Assembly: GCF_003143775.1 (NCBI RefSeq)
Contig: NZ_QFRJ01000007.1
Coordinates: forward strand, 124,001-188,000
Length of the DNA stretch: 64,000 nt
Reading direction: 5' to 3'
Source: Brumimicrobium oceani
GTDB taxonomy: Bacteria > Bacteroidota > Bacteroidia > Flavobacteriales_D > Crocinitomicaceae
Position 1 is the first letter of the stretch. Each line of letters starts with the position of its first letter. The notes under the pieces are model-generated. The model was not told where the DNA came from and ran no database searches. It was given only the letters and a program-made list of their open reading frames with translations. Below, piece by piece: positions 8,572 through 16,928 of the stretch. The position numbers were made by a program, and so were the translations under genes.

Positions 8572-9861
8572 TTAATTCAACGCTTCCTTGTACGTATCAA
8601 TCGCGTGTTGTCTGGCTTTTTTGTGCTCTACAATGGGATCTGGATATTTATCTGTTCCGTATTCTGGCACCCATTTTTTGATGTATTTATCGTTTGGATC
8701 AAATTTTTTGTGTTGACTGGTCGGATTAAAAACTCGAAAATAGGGTTGTGCATCTACTCCTGAAGAAGCGGCCCATTGCCATCCGCCCACATTGCTTGCC
8801 ATTTCATAATCGAGGAGTTTTTCTGCAAAATAAGCTTCTCCCAATCGCCAATCTGTCATTAAATGCTTGGTCAAGAAACTCGCAACGACCATTCTCACAC
8901 GGTTGTGCATAAATCCTGTAGCATTCAGCTCTCTCATTCCAGCATCAACAATAGGATAGCCCGTTTTTCCTTCTTTCCAAGCTTTCAAATGTGCTTCGTT
9001 GTTTTCCCAAGGAATATTGTCGTATTGTGGTTTAAAGGATTGATCTGCCGATTTTGGAAAATGATCTAGAATCATCTGATAGAAGTCTCTCCAAATTAAT
9101 TCATTAAAATACTTCTCGTTTTTTCGACCTTGTTGACACAATTCTCGAATCGATATCGTTCCAAAACGCAGGTGTAAACTCATTCTGGTTGTTCCACGAA
9201 TGGCTGGAATGTCTCTGGTGTTTTCGTAGTCTTTAATGATTTTATCACTGGCTTCAATTGAAGGGAAATCCTGTGTTTGTTCATCAGAAAAGCCCATTTC
9301 TTTGAGTGAAATTAATGTTGAAGCTTCTTTACTTTGCTTCAAGTTTTCAAAATATTTTTCTGTTGGGTAAGTTTTTAAATGAAAATCCGAAAGTTCTTTT
9401 TTCCATTGCTTCATGTATGGAGTAAAAACGCGATAAGGTGTTCCGTCGCCTTTTACAACCTCATTTCTTTCGAAAATAACATGGTCTTTCAAAGTGCGAA
9501 ATTTAATATCTTGCTCTTCCAATAAATGGGCTATTTCCTCATCTCTCGTTTTAGCATAGGGTTCATAATCTCTATTGGTGTAAACAGAGGAGATTTTGTG
9601 CTCAGCGATTAGTTGTTTGAATATTTCTTTTGGCTCGCCATAATAAACTAGCAAGTCACTTCCATGCTCCTTGTATTGCTTTTTTATCTTTTGAATGTGC
9701 TTATAAATATAAAGTACTCTTTGGTCTTCAGATTTTAATTCATTTAGAATGTTCTTATCAAAAATAAAGATAGGTTGAACTTCTTTTTCCTTGCGTAAAG
9801 CCGCAAAAAGCCCAGCATTATCATTCGTTCTTAAATCTCTTCGGTGCCAAAAAATTGTCAT
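8572..9861 (-). CDS. phr: Deoxyribodipyrimidine photolyase
   Basis: A 429-residue member of the cryptochrome/photolyase family. The N-terminal alpha/beta antenna-binding domain begins MTIFWHRRDLRTNDNAGL, the family hallmark; the C-terminal FAD domain shows WRDFYQMIL, GYPIVDAGMREL, GFMHNRVRM, and GGWQWAASSGVDAQPYFRVFNP, which contacts FAD and DNA. The enzyme splits UV-induced cyclobutane pyrimidine dimers using blue light. Length fits a class I CPD photolyase. It is the last gene of a minus-strand block with carotenoid genes and a CarH-like regulator, which suggests light-induced expression. Dispersed TTAATGTTTAA repeats flank it on both sides. Confidence 0.93.
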   Translation of the reverse strand: MTIFWHRRDLRTNDNAGLFAALRKEKEVQPIFIFDKNILNELKSEDQRVLYIYKHIQKIKKQYKEHGSDLLVYYGEPKEIFKQLIAEHKISSVYTNRDYEPYAKTRDEEIAHLLEEQDIKFRTLKDHVIFERNEVVKGDGTPYRVFTPYMKQWKKELSDFHLKTYPTEKYFENLKQSKEASTLISLKEMGFSDEQTQDFPSIEASDKIIKDYENTRDIPAIRGTTRMSLHLRFGTISIRELCQQGRKNEKYFNELIWRDFYQMILDHFPKSADQSFKPQYDNIPWENNEAHLKAWKEGKTGYPIVDAGMRELNATGFMHNRVRMVVASFLTKHLMTDWRLGEAYFAEKLLDYEMASNVGGWQWAASSGVDAQPYFRVFNPTSQHKKFDPNDKYIKKWVPEYGTDKYPDPIVEHKKARQHAIDTYKEALN

Positions 9862-9867
9862 ACTTTT

Positions 9868-9985
9868 TTAATGTTTAATTTTTCTAATGTTTAATTGTTA
9901 ATGTTTAAAGATTAACGGGGATGTTGTTGCGCTGTATTTCTAATGTTTAATTATTAAGGTTTAAGGATTAACGGGGTTGCGCTGG
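9868..9985. repeat. Two partial copies of the TTAATGTTTAA element
   Basis: Two consecutive left-end fragments: TAATGTTTAATT...GATTAACGGGGATGTTGTTGCGCTG (9868-9934) and TAATGTTTAATTATTAAGG...AACGGGGTTGCGCTGG (9940-9985). Both stop after TTGCGCTG, with no interior hairpin or right end. Confidence 0.65.
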
Positions 9986-10069
9986 TTTTTTTTAATTGTT
10001 AATTGTCTTGTGTTTGCAGCGGTATTTTATCCTCTCCTTATTCATCTCCAAAGGGGGAGACGCTTCGAA

Positions 10070-10726
10070 TCATCTATTATGGCTATATTTACTCAAAGGC
10101 AAATCCGGTTTTGCATAACTGTATCTTCCAATCTCTTTTGCGGATAAATAACTATCTAAACCCGTTCCGCCCACTATTCCTTGGTCGTGTAAAGATAAAA
10201 AACCATCTTCTTTTAAGAACTCTTCATTCAATTGAATCAACTTTACTTTTCCGATGACCAACTGGGTGTTGTTGACAGGAATGGGAATAATATCTGCTAA
10301 TTCTAATCCAATTTTCAATGGAGATTTTGCTACAAATGGAGCATGGAAATCATTGATGAATGTGCTTTCCAAAGAGGTTTCATCAAACTCGCTTTCTGCT
10401 CTTTCATAACGCGCAGATGTTTGGTGGGCTTGCTTATGAACTTCCTTTGTTACGGAATTGATGGTGAAATATTTTGTTTCTTGGATATTTTCAAAAGTAT
10501 GTCTTTCTACCGTTGCTGGTCTTTGAATAAATCCCATCAGTGGGGGGTGAGCCCCAAGATGAATTACGGAATTGAAAATAGCTAAATTCGTTTGGCCTGA
10601 TGTGTTTTTTGTGCCAATCAGGTTCATACTTTTTATCCCACTCAGGCAATTGATGAGGTTGGTTCTGTAGCGTTTATCGAAATCGTTTATTTGTTCTGAT
10701 GTGATTGTTGTCATATCTTTTATCAT
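10070..10726 (-). CDS. Flavin reductase-like FMN-binding oxidoreductase
   Basis: A 218-residue protein resembling the flavin reductase-like/FMN-binding split-barrel family: an N-terminal segment with NLIGTKNTSGQTNLAIFNSV and PPLMGFIQRPATVERHTFENI, which matches the FMN phosphate-binding region, then YFTINSV and a C-terminal KPDLPLSKY. A second in-frame ATG at 10714 (MTTITSEQ) is an alternative start. Such proteins reduce free flavins with NAD(P)H or act as small flavoproteins. It lies between the pterin synthase and the photolyase, so it could help supply reduced flavin for the photolyase; that link is inference from position. Confidence 0.78.
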   Translation of the reverse strand: MIKDMTTITSEQINDFDKRYRTNLINCLSGIKSMNLIGTKNTSGQTNLAIFNSVIHLGAHPPLMGFIQRPATVERHTFENIQETKYFTINSVTKEVHKQAHQTSARYERAESEFDETSLESTFINDFHAPFVAKSPLKIGLELADIIPIPVNNTQLVIGKVKLIQLNEEFLKEDGFLSLHDQGIVGGTGLDSYLSAKEIGRYSYAKPDLPLSKYSHNR

Positions 10727-10849
10727 GAAAGAATTACTCCCTAAGGCTCTGTCTTGGTCGCTTAGAAATTGAGTTTAACAGGACTTTTAAAATTGAGGAA
10801 AAATCCCATTCTAAATACCTCTGCTTAAAGTCAAGATTCCTCGCAAAGG

Positions 10850-11251
10850 CTATTCCGTGTATTCTACGATGTTGTTTTCTGTTTCGTACAACTTTACTGT
10901 AAGTTCGTAATGTTGCAGTCTAGGCTTCAACTTTTGGTAAATCACTTTAGCTATATTTTCTGCCGTGGGATTTAAGTTTTTGAAGTCTGGAACATCTAGA
11001 TTTAGGTTTCGGTGGTCAAACTCATCTTCTATTTCTTCCTTGATGATTTTTTTGAGATCCGTAAGGTTAATCACAAAACCAGTATCTGGATCAATATCGC
11101 CTCTTACCCAAGTTTCCAAGGTATAATTGTGTCCATGGTAGTTCGGTGAATTACATTTTCCGAAGACAGTTTGATTTTTTTCCTCAGACCAAGCTGGGTT
11201 ATGCAAGCGATGTGCTGCATTAAAAGTTGTTCTGCGTCCAATCTTAATCAT
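10850..11251 (-). CDS. 6-pyruvoyl-tetrahydropterin synthase-type enzyme (PTPS/QueD family)
   Basis: A 133-residue pterin synthase. Zinc ligands are supplied by FNAAHRL and HGHNY, the catalytic Cys sits in FGKCNSPNYHGHNY, and the catalytic Glu in YETENNIVEY. The pattern FGKC-N-x-PN-x-HGHNY together with IDPDTGFVINLTDLK resembles the eukaryotic-type 6-pyruvoyl-tetrahydropterin synthase more than the CxxxHGH of E. coli QueD. It would act on 7,8-dihydroneopterin triphosphate. A queuosine role cannot be excluded, but no other queuosine gene is nearby; its neighbours are light-response genes, so a reduced pterin product serving there is plausible inference. Confidence 0.82.
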   Translation of the reverse strand: MIKIGRRTTFNAAHRLHNPAWSEEKNQTVFGKCNSPNYHGHNYTLETWVRGDIDPDTGFVINLTDLKKIIKEEIEDEFDHRNLNLDVPDFKNLNPTAENIAKVIYQKLKPRLQHYELTVKLYETENNIVEYTE

Positions 11252-11323
11252 AATCTATAAGTTCTTTTTATTGTAATAATTTGTTGTTCAAATATTGGAA
11301 ATACTGCTAGTTTTAACGTTGTA

Positions 11324-11848
11324 TTATACTGACCAAACGGCGTAATCTTCTACTATTTTCTTAAACCAAACAGTGTAATTTTGCGGAGAGTTTTCAATGT
11401 CTTTTTTAAGTTCATCCATCCCAATATATTTAAAATCTTCCACTTCTTCTGAGTTTGGAATTGGTTCTCCGTTAAATCGTCCAACAAAAACATGGTCTAA
11501 TTCATGCTCAATTAAACCATTTTCAAACGATGTTTTATAGATGAATTGTCCAATGTATTCAATAGAAGTTGTGAATCCCATTTCTTCTTGCATTCTCCGT
11601 AAAGCACCTTCTTTTGGTGATTCGTCGAGCCGCGGATGTGAGCAACAAGCGTTTGTCCACAAACCTCCACAATGGTATTTATCACTGGCTCTTTTATGAA
11701 TCAGCATTTCATCGTTGTCATTAAAAACAATCACCGAAAAAGCTCGGTGCAAACGACCTTCTTGATGCGCTTGAAGCTTTTCCATTGTCCCCAGGACTTG
11801 ATCGTTTTCATCAACGAGCACTACATCTTTTGTACCTGTTAATTCCAT
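11324..11848 (-). CDS. idi: Isopentenyl-diphosphate delta-isomerase, type I
   Basis: A 174-residue Nudix enzyme interconverting isopentenyl and dimethylallyl diphosphate, the C5 units for carotenoids. Key features: the catalytic Cys in WTNACCSHP, metal-binding His residues in LHRAFSV and CSHP, the Nudix-like helix EGALRRMQEEMGF with its Glu residues, and the ELDHVFVG strand with metal-binding Glu. Length matches type I enzymes. Its ATG overlaps the stop of crtB by one base (TAATG arrangement), showing translational coupling. It supplies the substrate for the downstream prenyl chain used by crtB. Confidence 0.94.
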   Translation of the reverse strand: MELTGTKDVVLVDENDQVLGTMEKLQAHQEGRLHRAFSVIVFNDNDEMLIHKRASDKYHCGGLWTNACCSHPRLDESPKEGALRRMQEEMGFTTSIEYIGQFIYKTSFENGLIEHELDHVFVGRFNGEPIPNSEEVEDFKYIGMDELKKDIENSPQNYTVWFKKIVEDYAVWSV

Positions 11849-12684
11849 TATATTATATTCAATTTGTGGCGTAAAAACGAAGAAAAGAACAACATATACT
11901 TTTTGTTATTCGGAATTCTTACCCTTTCATTTAAAATAGATTCCGCTTTTGTATTTTTAATTTTCACAAACAACTTATAGTAATAAATATAAGCCATGTA
12001 AGTTCCAAAACGGGCTTTTTTCGGAAGTTTCTTAATTCCTTCCAATCCTTTAGCGAAATCAATTTCTATGTCTTTTTCGATTTCCTTTTTGATGACATCA
12101 TTGAATTTTGACATGTCAACATTTGGAAAGTATGTTCTGTCTAAATCTTTAAAATCTGCCTGTAAATCTCTGAGGAAATTTATTTTTTGAAAGGCTGAAC
12201 CTAAGCTCATCGCATCAGACTTTAATCTTTCATATTCTTTTTGGTCGCCGTTCAAGAAAATTTTCAAACACATGAGTCCAACAACTTCGGCAGATCCTAA
12301 AATATATTTCTCGTAATTTTCTTGTGTATATTCCACCTTATTGAGGTCCATTTCCATACTGTCGAGGAAGGTTTCAATTAAATCTGGTGTAATATTGTAT
12401 CGGTGAACGGTTTCTTGGAAGGAATTCAAAATTGGATTCAGTGATATTTTTCTATCAATAGCCAATTGTGTACTTACTCTGAACTCTTCCAATAATCTAC
12501 ATTTTTCAAAATCATGAAATGAATCTACTATTTCATCCGCTAAACGAACAAAACCGTAAACATTATAAATTGGCTGTTGAATATCCTTGCTCAAGAATCT
12601 AATTCCCATGGAAAAACTGGTGCTGTATGCACGTGTTGTTTTTTTACTTATTTCCTTAGAAAGATTATCAAAAAGTAGTTTCAT
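11848..12684 (-). CDS. crtB: Phytoene synthase
   Basis: A 278-residue all-helical squalene/phytoene synthase. Both Asp-rich motifs that bind the Mg-diphosphate are present: RLADEIVD near residue 70 and NFLRDLQADFKD near residue 170, followed by the family signature DRTYFP. It condenses two geranylgeranyl diphosphates to phytoene. The start ATG directly abuts the stop of crtI and its stop overlaps the idi start by one base. No cyclase or hydroxylase gene is in the window, so the final pigment cannot be named. Confidence 0.94.
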   Translation of the reverse strand: MKLLFDNLSKEISKKTTRAYSTSFSMGIRFLSKDIQQPIYNVYGFVRLADEIVDSFHDFEKCRLLEEFRVSTQLAIDRKISLNPILNSFQETVHRYNITPDLIETFLDSMEMDLNKVEYTQENYEKYILGSAEVVGLMCLKIFLNGDQKEYERLKSDAMSLGSAFQKINFLRDLQADFKDLDRTYFPNVDMSKFNDVIKKEIEKDIEIDFAKGLEGIKKLPKKARFGTYMAYIYYYKLFVKIKNTKAESILNERVRIPNNKKYMLFFSSFLRHKLNII

Positions 12685-14172
12685 TTATATTTTATTAGCT
12701 TGAATTCGTTTATTTATTTCTTCTGCGACAACTTTCCCCGAAATGATGCTTGGCGGAACGCCTGGTCCGGGTGTTGTTAATTGTCCAGTGTAGAACAAAT
12801 TTTTAATGTTTTTGTTTATTATTCTTGGTTTTAAGAATGCAGTTTGCTTTAAAGTGTTGGCCAATCCATAGGCATTACCTTTGTAAGCGTGATAATCAGA
12901 TTTGAAATCTTTCAAACAATAGCTTCTGTTGTAAACGATATGCGATTTAATTTCAGTTCCTGTTTTGTCCTCCAATCTTTTCATAATAATGTCGAAGTAT
13001 TTTGCTCTTAGCTCTTCGGTGTCTTCTAAATCCGGCGCAATAGGAATCAATAAGAATAAATTCTCCATTCCTTCTGGCGCAACGCTATCGTCTGTTTTGG
13101 ATGGACAACAAGCATAAAACAAAGGTTTTGAAGGCCATTGTGGATCTTTGTAAATTTCCTCAGCATGCATTCCAAAATCTTCGTCAAAGAACAAGTTATG
13201 ATGGAGTAAATTATCAATTTTTTTGTCAACTCCCAAATAGAATAATAAGGAAGAAGGTGCCATTAAGCGTTTGTCCCAATATTCTTCAGAATAATTAGAG
13301 TTTCCGGCGGCCAACATTCTGTCTGTATGATTATAGTCTGCTCCAGAAACCACAATGTCTGATGGAATTGTTCCTTTGTTTAAGGTATTGACTTCAAAAA
13401 TTGTATTGTCTTTGTAGTTGAAATTTTTAGCTTCGCAGTCAGTGATGATTTTCACTCCTTGGGCAACAGCAATTTTTTCAAAAGCTTCAATTATTTTGTG
13501 CATTCCACCCATTGGGTACCAAGTTCCTAACTTTATGTCTGCGTAATTCATTAAGGAATAAAGCGCAGGTGTGTCCTTTGGCATTGCTCCCAAAAATAAG
13601 ATGGGAAATTCCAGTAATTCAATGATTTTTGGATGAGAAAAATAGGACTTTATATATTTCGTGAAAGAGGAAAATAAGTGTAATTTCAGTGTTCCTTTCA
13701 CAATTCTCATGTCGGCAAATTCGGTGATTTTTAAACTTGGTTTGTGTACCAAATCATTCATTCCCACCTCGTATTTATAGGCCGCTTCTTTTAAGAATTG
13801 ATCTAATTTTTTTGTTGAACCAGGTTCTAAATCTTCGAACCACTGATAGAATTCATCAATATTGGCAGGGACATCATCTTGAGTATTGTCTTTCCAGAAT
13901 ACACGGTAACTTGGATCTAACCTTTCTAGCTGGTAAAAATCTTTGGTTGTGTAGCCGAAAGCGTTGTAAAACTGCTCAAAAACATCTGGCATCCAATACC
14001 AGCTGGGCCCCATATCGAAGTTGAAACCGTCTACTTCGAATTTTCTTGCGCGACCTCCTGTGGTGCTGTTTTTTTCAATTAGCGTTACCTCATGACCTGC
14101 TTTGGCCAAGTAGCTAGCTGTTGACAATCCTGCCACGCCACTTCCTATTACTGTTACTCTTTTCTTTTCCAT
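12685..14172 (-). CDS. crtI: Phytoene desaturase
   Basis: A 495-residue FAD-dependent desaturase. The N-terminus carries the dinucleotide fold VIGSGVAGLSTASYLAKAG followed by EKN...GGRARKFEVDGFNFDMGPS, and the C-terminus has the bacterial CrtI-type signature LFYTGQLTTPGPGVPPSIISG. It introduces double bonds into phytoene to give neurosporene, lycopene or a more desaturated product; the number of steps cannot be deduced. It starts 36 bp after the ECF sigma gene ends and abuts crtB, so sigma-crtI-crtB-idi probably form one transcript. Confidence 0.94.
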   Translation of the reverse strand: MEKKRVTVIGSGVAGLSTASYLAKAGHEVTLIEKNSTTGGRARKFEVDGFNFDMGPSWYWMPDVFEQFYNAFGYTTKDFYQLERLDPSYRVFWKDNTQDDVPANIDEFYQWFEDLEPGSTKKLDQFLKEAAYKYEVGMNDLVHKPSLKITEFADMRIVKGTLKLHLFSSFTKYIKSYFSHPKIIELLEFPILFLGAMPKDTPALYSLMNYADIKLGTWYPMGGMHKIIEAFEKIAVAQGVKIITDCEAKNFNYKDNTIFEVNTLNKGTIPSDIVVSGADYNHTDRMLAAGNSNYSEEYWDKRLMAPSSLLFYLGVDKKIDNLLHHNLFFDEDFGMHAEEIYKDPQWPSKPLFYACCPSKTDDSVAPEGMENLFLLIPIAPDLEDTEELRAKYFDIIMKRLEDKTGTEIKSHIVYNRSYCLKDFKSDYHAYKGNAYGLANTLKQTAFLKPRIINKNIKNLFYTGQLTTPGPGVPPSIISGKVVAEEINKRIQANKI

Positions 14173-14208
14173 TAGTTGTTGTAAAACTGGTATTCGTTTG
14201 AAAGCTTC

Positions 14209-14721
14209 TTAGTTGTTGTAGTGCTGATACTCTGGTAAAAGATCCATTAATTTTTTACGCGCGATAAAGATTCTGCTTTTCACTGTTCCTAACGGAATAT
14301 CTAATTTTTCAGCAATTTCTTTGTACTTGTAGCCTTCATAATGCATTTCAAATGGCTCTTTGTATTCATCGCTTAAGGTATCTAATTGAGCGTTGACTTC
14401 ACCATCTGCGATGTAATTATACGGAGAATCTCTGTTTTCTGTTGAATTATTCAACAAATATAAATCAGTTGAGTTGTCAAAAATAGTTTTTGATCTTACT
14501 TTTCTTCTGTACTGATTAATAAAAGTATTTTTCATTATGGTAAAGATCCAAGCTTTAAAGTTAGTTTTTGGCTTGTAATAATCTTTGTAACGGATTGCTT
14601 TCAACATTGTTTCTTGCGTCAAATCCTTAGCATCTTCGAGATTTTTCGTGTAATTCATCGCGAAAGCCAATAAATAGGACTCCATCGATGTTAGCGTGTT
14701 ATTGAATTCTACTGTTGACAT
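14209..14721 (-). CDS. ECF-type RNA polymerase sigma factor
   Basis: A 170-residue sigma-70 family protein. The start at 14721 (MSTVEFNNTLTSMES) is preferred over an in-frame ATG 60 bases upstream because the extra 20 residues have no region-2 character. Region 2 is seen as YTKNLEDAKDLTQETMLKAI...FKAWIFTIMKNTFINQYRR, and region 4 as the HTH YEGYKYKEIAEKLDIPLGTVKSRIFIARKKL. No anti-sigma factor is adjacent. Positioned between a CarH-like regulator and the crt genes, it is the likely transcriptional output of that regulator. A palindrome lies upstream at 14815-14832. Confidence 0.9.
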   Translation of the reverse strand: MSTVEFNNTLTSMESYLLAFAMNYTKNLEDAKDLTQETMLKAIRYKDYYKPKTNFKAWIFTIMKNTFINQYRRKVRSKTIFDNSTDLYLLNNSTENRDSPYNYIADGEVNAQLDTLSDEYKEPFEMHYEGYKYKEIAEKLDIPLGTVKSRIFIARKKLMDLLPEYQHYNN

Positions 14722-14814
14722 TTTATTTTTGTTTAAAGTTATGTTTAAATTGTTAAACAGAATCGTGCCAAAGTTAGACATAATTAAACAAAACGCAACA
14801 AAAGCAATAAAATC

Positions 14815-14832
14815 AAGTCAATTAAATGACTT
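14815..14832. promoter_or_regulatory. Palindrome AAGTCA-N6-TGACTT upstream of sigma gene
   Basis: A perfect 6-bp inverted repeat with an AT-only spacer, 94 bp upstream of the sigma start. Read on the minus strand it overlaps a TTGACTT that could serve as a -33 region. It is a candidate operator for the adjacent MerR protein; the function is inference. Confidence 0.3.
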
Positions 14833-14906
14833 AAAGCAAAGCTTAGTATAAGAAAGTGACAGTAATTTTTGAGAAGTGTAGAATTAAATCTCGCTTTTAG
14901 TGTAAT

Positions 14907-15767
14907 TTATTCCCCAATCCAATCTTGTATAGGGAAAATCATCTCGGAATCTGGCAAACCAAACTGATCCACCATTCCTCCTCCTATAAAAACGGGCAAG
15001 TTCAGTTCTTGGATGAGCTGATTTAAATAAGCGTTATAATATTCTTCACTAACGCTAGCAATCATAGAAACAACGAGATTCTTTGGGTTTGTGGTAGGCA
15101 GAGAGTTTTTTAGGTCTGTTATGGGAAGATTTACCCCAAGATATAATGTGCGATAATTCCTCTTCCTTAAAACGTAATTATAATAAAGGAGACTAATTTC
15201 ATGCGTTTCACCTTCTGGAGTAAACAAAACAGCATCAAATCTTCTTTTATCGACATTGGGAAGTTTATCGGTTTCCACAATAATCTTTTGTCGAATAATG
15301 TTAGAAACGAAATGTTCTTGCAATGGATTTATTGTTCCTACAACCCAAAGCACACCAATTCTATGAAGGAAAGAAACCAAATAGTTTTTATAAACCACTT
15401 CCAACCCTTCTTTTTGAATAACATTAGTGAGCACGCGTTCGAATGTATCACAATCCACCTCAATCATCGATTGAACAAGCAAACTTACGACAGCGTTAAA
15501 CGAGTGGTTAGCATCATAAATGCTCCGTACTTTCTGACGGATTTCATTTTCGGAACATTCAGCAATCTTCGAAATTTTCAACCCACTGTCATACAAAATG
15601 GAGACATTCAACAACTTCACCAAGTCTTCATCCGAATAAGTTCTGATCTTGGTTTCCGTTCTTTCAGGAGATAGCAATTCATAACGCTTTTCCCATATCC
15701 TAATGGTATGCGCCTTAATTCCCGTGAGGGTTTCTAAATCCTTAATTTTGTACTCCGCCATGTTCAA
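14907..15767 (-). CDS. MerR-family CarH/LitR-like cobalamin-binding photoreceptor regulator
   Basis: A 286-residue regulator. Residues 5-70 are a MerR winged helix (YKIKDLETLTGIKAHTIRIWEKRY). Residues about 90-165 are the helical cobalamin cap, and about 175-286 the Rossmann B12-binding fold. The cap carries W141-x9-E151-H152, the same spacing as the W-x9-EH of Thermus CarH that contacts the adenosyl group and the cobalt in the light-exposed state. The His of the DxHxxG loop is present (GETHEIS, H189) although the usual Gly is Ser. SMIAS and FIGGG fill the SxL and GG positions. CarH proteins repress carotenoid genes in the dark and release DNA on illumination. It is encoded directly upstream of the sigma-crt operon. 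An alternative ATG is at 15761. Confidence 0.86.
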   Translation of the reverse strand: MNMAEYKIKDLETLTGIKAHTIRIWEKRYELLSPERTETKIRTYSDEDLVKLLNVSILYDSGLKISKIAECSENEIRQKVRSIYDANHSFNAVVSLLVQSMIEVDCDTFERVLTNVIQKEGLEVVYKNYLVSFLHRIGVLWVVGTINPLQEHFVSNIIRQKIIVETDKLPNVDKRRFDAVLFTPEGETHEISLLYYNYVLRKRNYRTLYLGVNLPITDLKNSLPTTNPKNLVVSMIASVSEEYYNAYLNQLIQELNLPVFIGGGMVDQFGLPDSEMIFPIQDWIGE

Positions 15768-15797
15768 ATAACATCTATATGTTGGTTTGGTTCAAAA

Positions 15798-15976
15798 TTA
15801 ATGTTTAATGTTTAATTATTAATGTTTAACGGAACCTAATGGCTAAGGTTTAATTATTAATGATTAACGCTCAGAGTGTTGAATTTCAACGGTGTTGAAA
15901 TGGTAGCTTTTCGTTAAAAAGCGTTCAGCGCAACCACGTCACCGTTAATCATTAAACCTTAATAATTAAACATTAG
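15798..15976. repeat. TTAATGTTTAA-bounded palindromic element, copy 2
   Basis: Full-length copy in reverse orientation to copy 1 (8398-8567). Ends are inverted TTAATGTTTAATTATTAATG and CATTAAACCTTAATAATTAA blocks. On the minus strand the interior reads GACGTGGTTGCGCTGAACGC, then a hairpin ATTTCAAC-ACC-GTTGAAAT (15883-15890 with 15894-15901 on the plus strand). The stem differs in sequence from copy 1 yet still pairs. It sits upstream of the CarH-like gene and downstream of the epimerase gene. Confidence 0.75.
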
Positions 15977-15980
15977 AAAA

Positions 15981-16928
15981 TCAAAGATTATTCAACTCCT
16001 TATATAAAGGAGAATCAATCACTTTTTGTATTCCTTCTTCCAGTGGCAAAAACTCTCTTCCCAAAAGACTTCTCACTTTTTCTGTGCTTGGTTGTCTTCT
16101 GCTCATATCTCCTTCTTTTAATGGTGGAAGAAATACGATTTTAGATTTCGAATTGGTTTGATTGATGACCAGTTTTGCCAATTCTAAGATTGTTGTTTCT
16201 TTGTCATTTCCTACATTCACAACATCGTTAATAAACTTATCTTCTTCAAATGCAGTCATACATGCAGAGATATTATCGTCGATATAACAGAAAGTTCTTG
16301 TTTGAGAACCGTCGCCATATATTGTAATGTCTTCGTTGTTTAAGGCTTGACGAATAAACTTGCTCATCACAAAATCTGGACTCTGCTTTGGTCCGAAAGT
16401 GTTGAAAAAACGGAAAATTGTATATTTTAAGCCAAATTCGTGAAAATAAGATCGGCAATACGCTTCTCCCATATTTTTTACAATGGCGTAGGGTAGTTTC
16501 GAATTTAATGGTGTTGTTTGTTCATTTTGTGGCAATTCAACAGGCTCTCCATATACTTCAGAAGAAGAAGAGAAAAACAAACGATTAACTTTTGCTGCTG
16601 AACTCAACTTAAAGATATTGTTCAATCCTTCAATATCCTCTAAAACAGCCAATGGATGATCTGTTGTTCTTTTCACTCCAACAACTGCTGCATAGTGAAA
16701 AACATAATCAAACTTAGTTTTTTCGAATACCGCTTCCATTTGAGCAAAGTTGTTACAATCAGCTTCGATAAACTCGAAATTGTCATATTCGCTCTTGGAT
16801 ATTTTTAGTTTATGGCCGGTCAAAAAATTGTCTACAGCAACAACATTATAGTCAGGATTCTTAACCAGTTCACTTGTTAAACAACTAGGAATAAAGCCTG
16901 CACCGCCAGTAACTAAAATATTTGTCAT
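15981..16928 (-). CDS. NAD-dependent sugar-nucleotide epimerase/decarboxylase-like SDR, copy 1
   Basis: A 315-residue extended short-chain dehydrogenase. The start at 16928 (MTNILVTGGAGFIPSC) is chosen since the Rossmann strand begins there; an upstream ATG adds 20 unrelated residues. Catalytic S/T and Y-x3-K are visible in SSSSEVYGEP and LPYAIVK, with the nucleotide-sugar segment GDGSQTRTFCYIDD, which is typical of UDP-glucuronate decarboxylase and 4-epimerase relatives. The third Gly of the NAD-binding loop is replaced by Pro (GFIPS instead of GFIGS). It is very similar along its whole length to the gene at 20053. It likely makes a precursor for the neighbouring polysaccharide. Confidence 0.85.
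   Translation of the reverse strand: MTNILVTGGAGFIPSCLTSELVKNPDYNVVAVDNFLTGHKLKISKSEYDNFEFIEADCNNFAQMEAVFEKTKFDYVFHYAAVVGVKRTTDHPLAVLEDIEGLNNIFKLSSAAKVNRLFFSSSSEVYGEPVELPQNEQTTPLNSKLPYAIVKNMGEAYCRSYFHEFGLKYTIFRFFNTFGPKQSPDFVMSKFIRQALNNEDITIYGDGSQTRTFCYIDDNISACMTAFEEDKFINDVVNVGNDKETTILELAKLVINQTNSKSKIVFLPPLKEGDMSRRQPSTEKVRSLLGREFLPLEEGIQKVIDSPLYKELNNL

Noticed and set aside
13047-13298. Short frames inside crtI on either strand
   Set aside because: They lie wholly inside the phytoene desaturase gene, which is intact with N- and C-terminal signatures.
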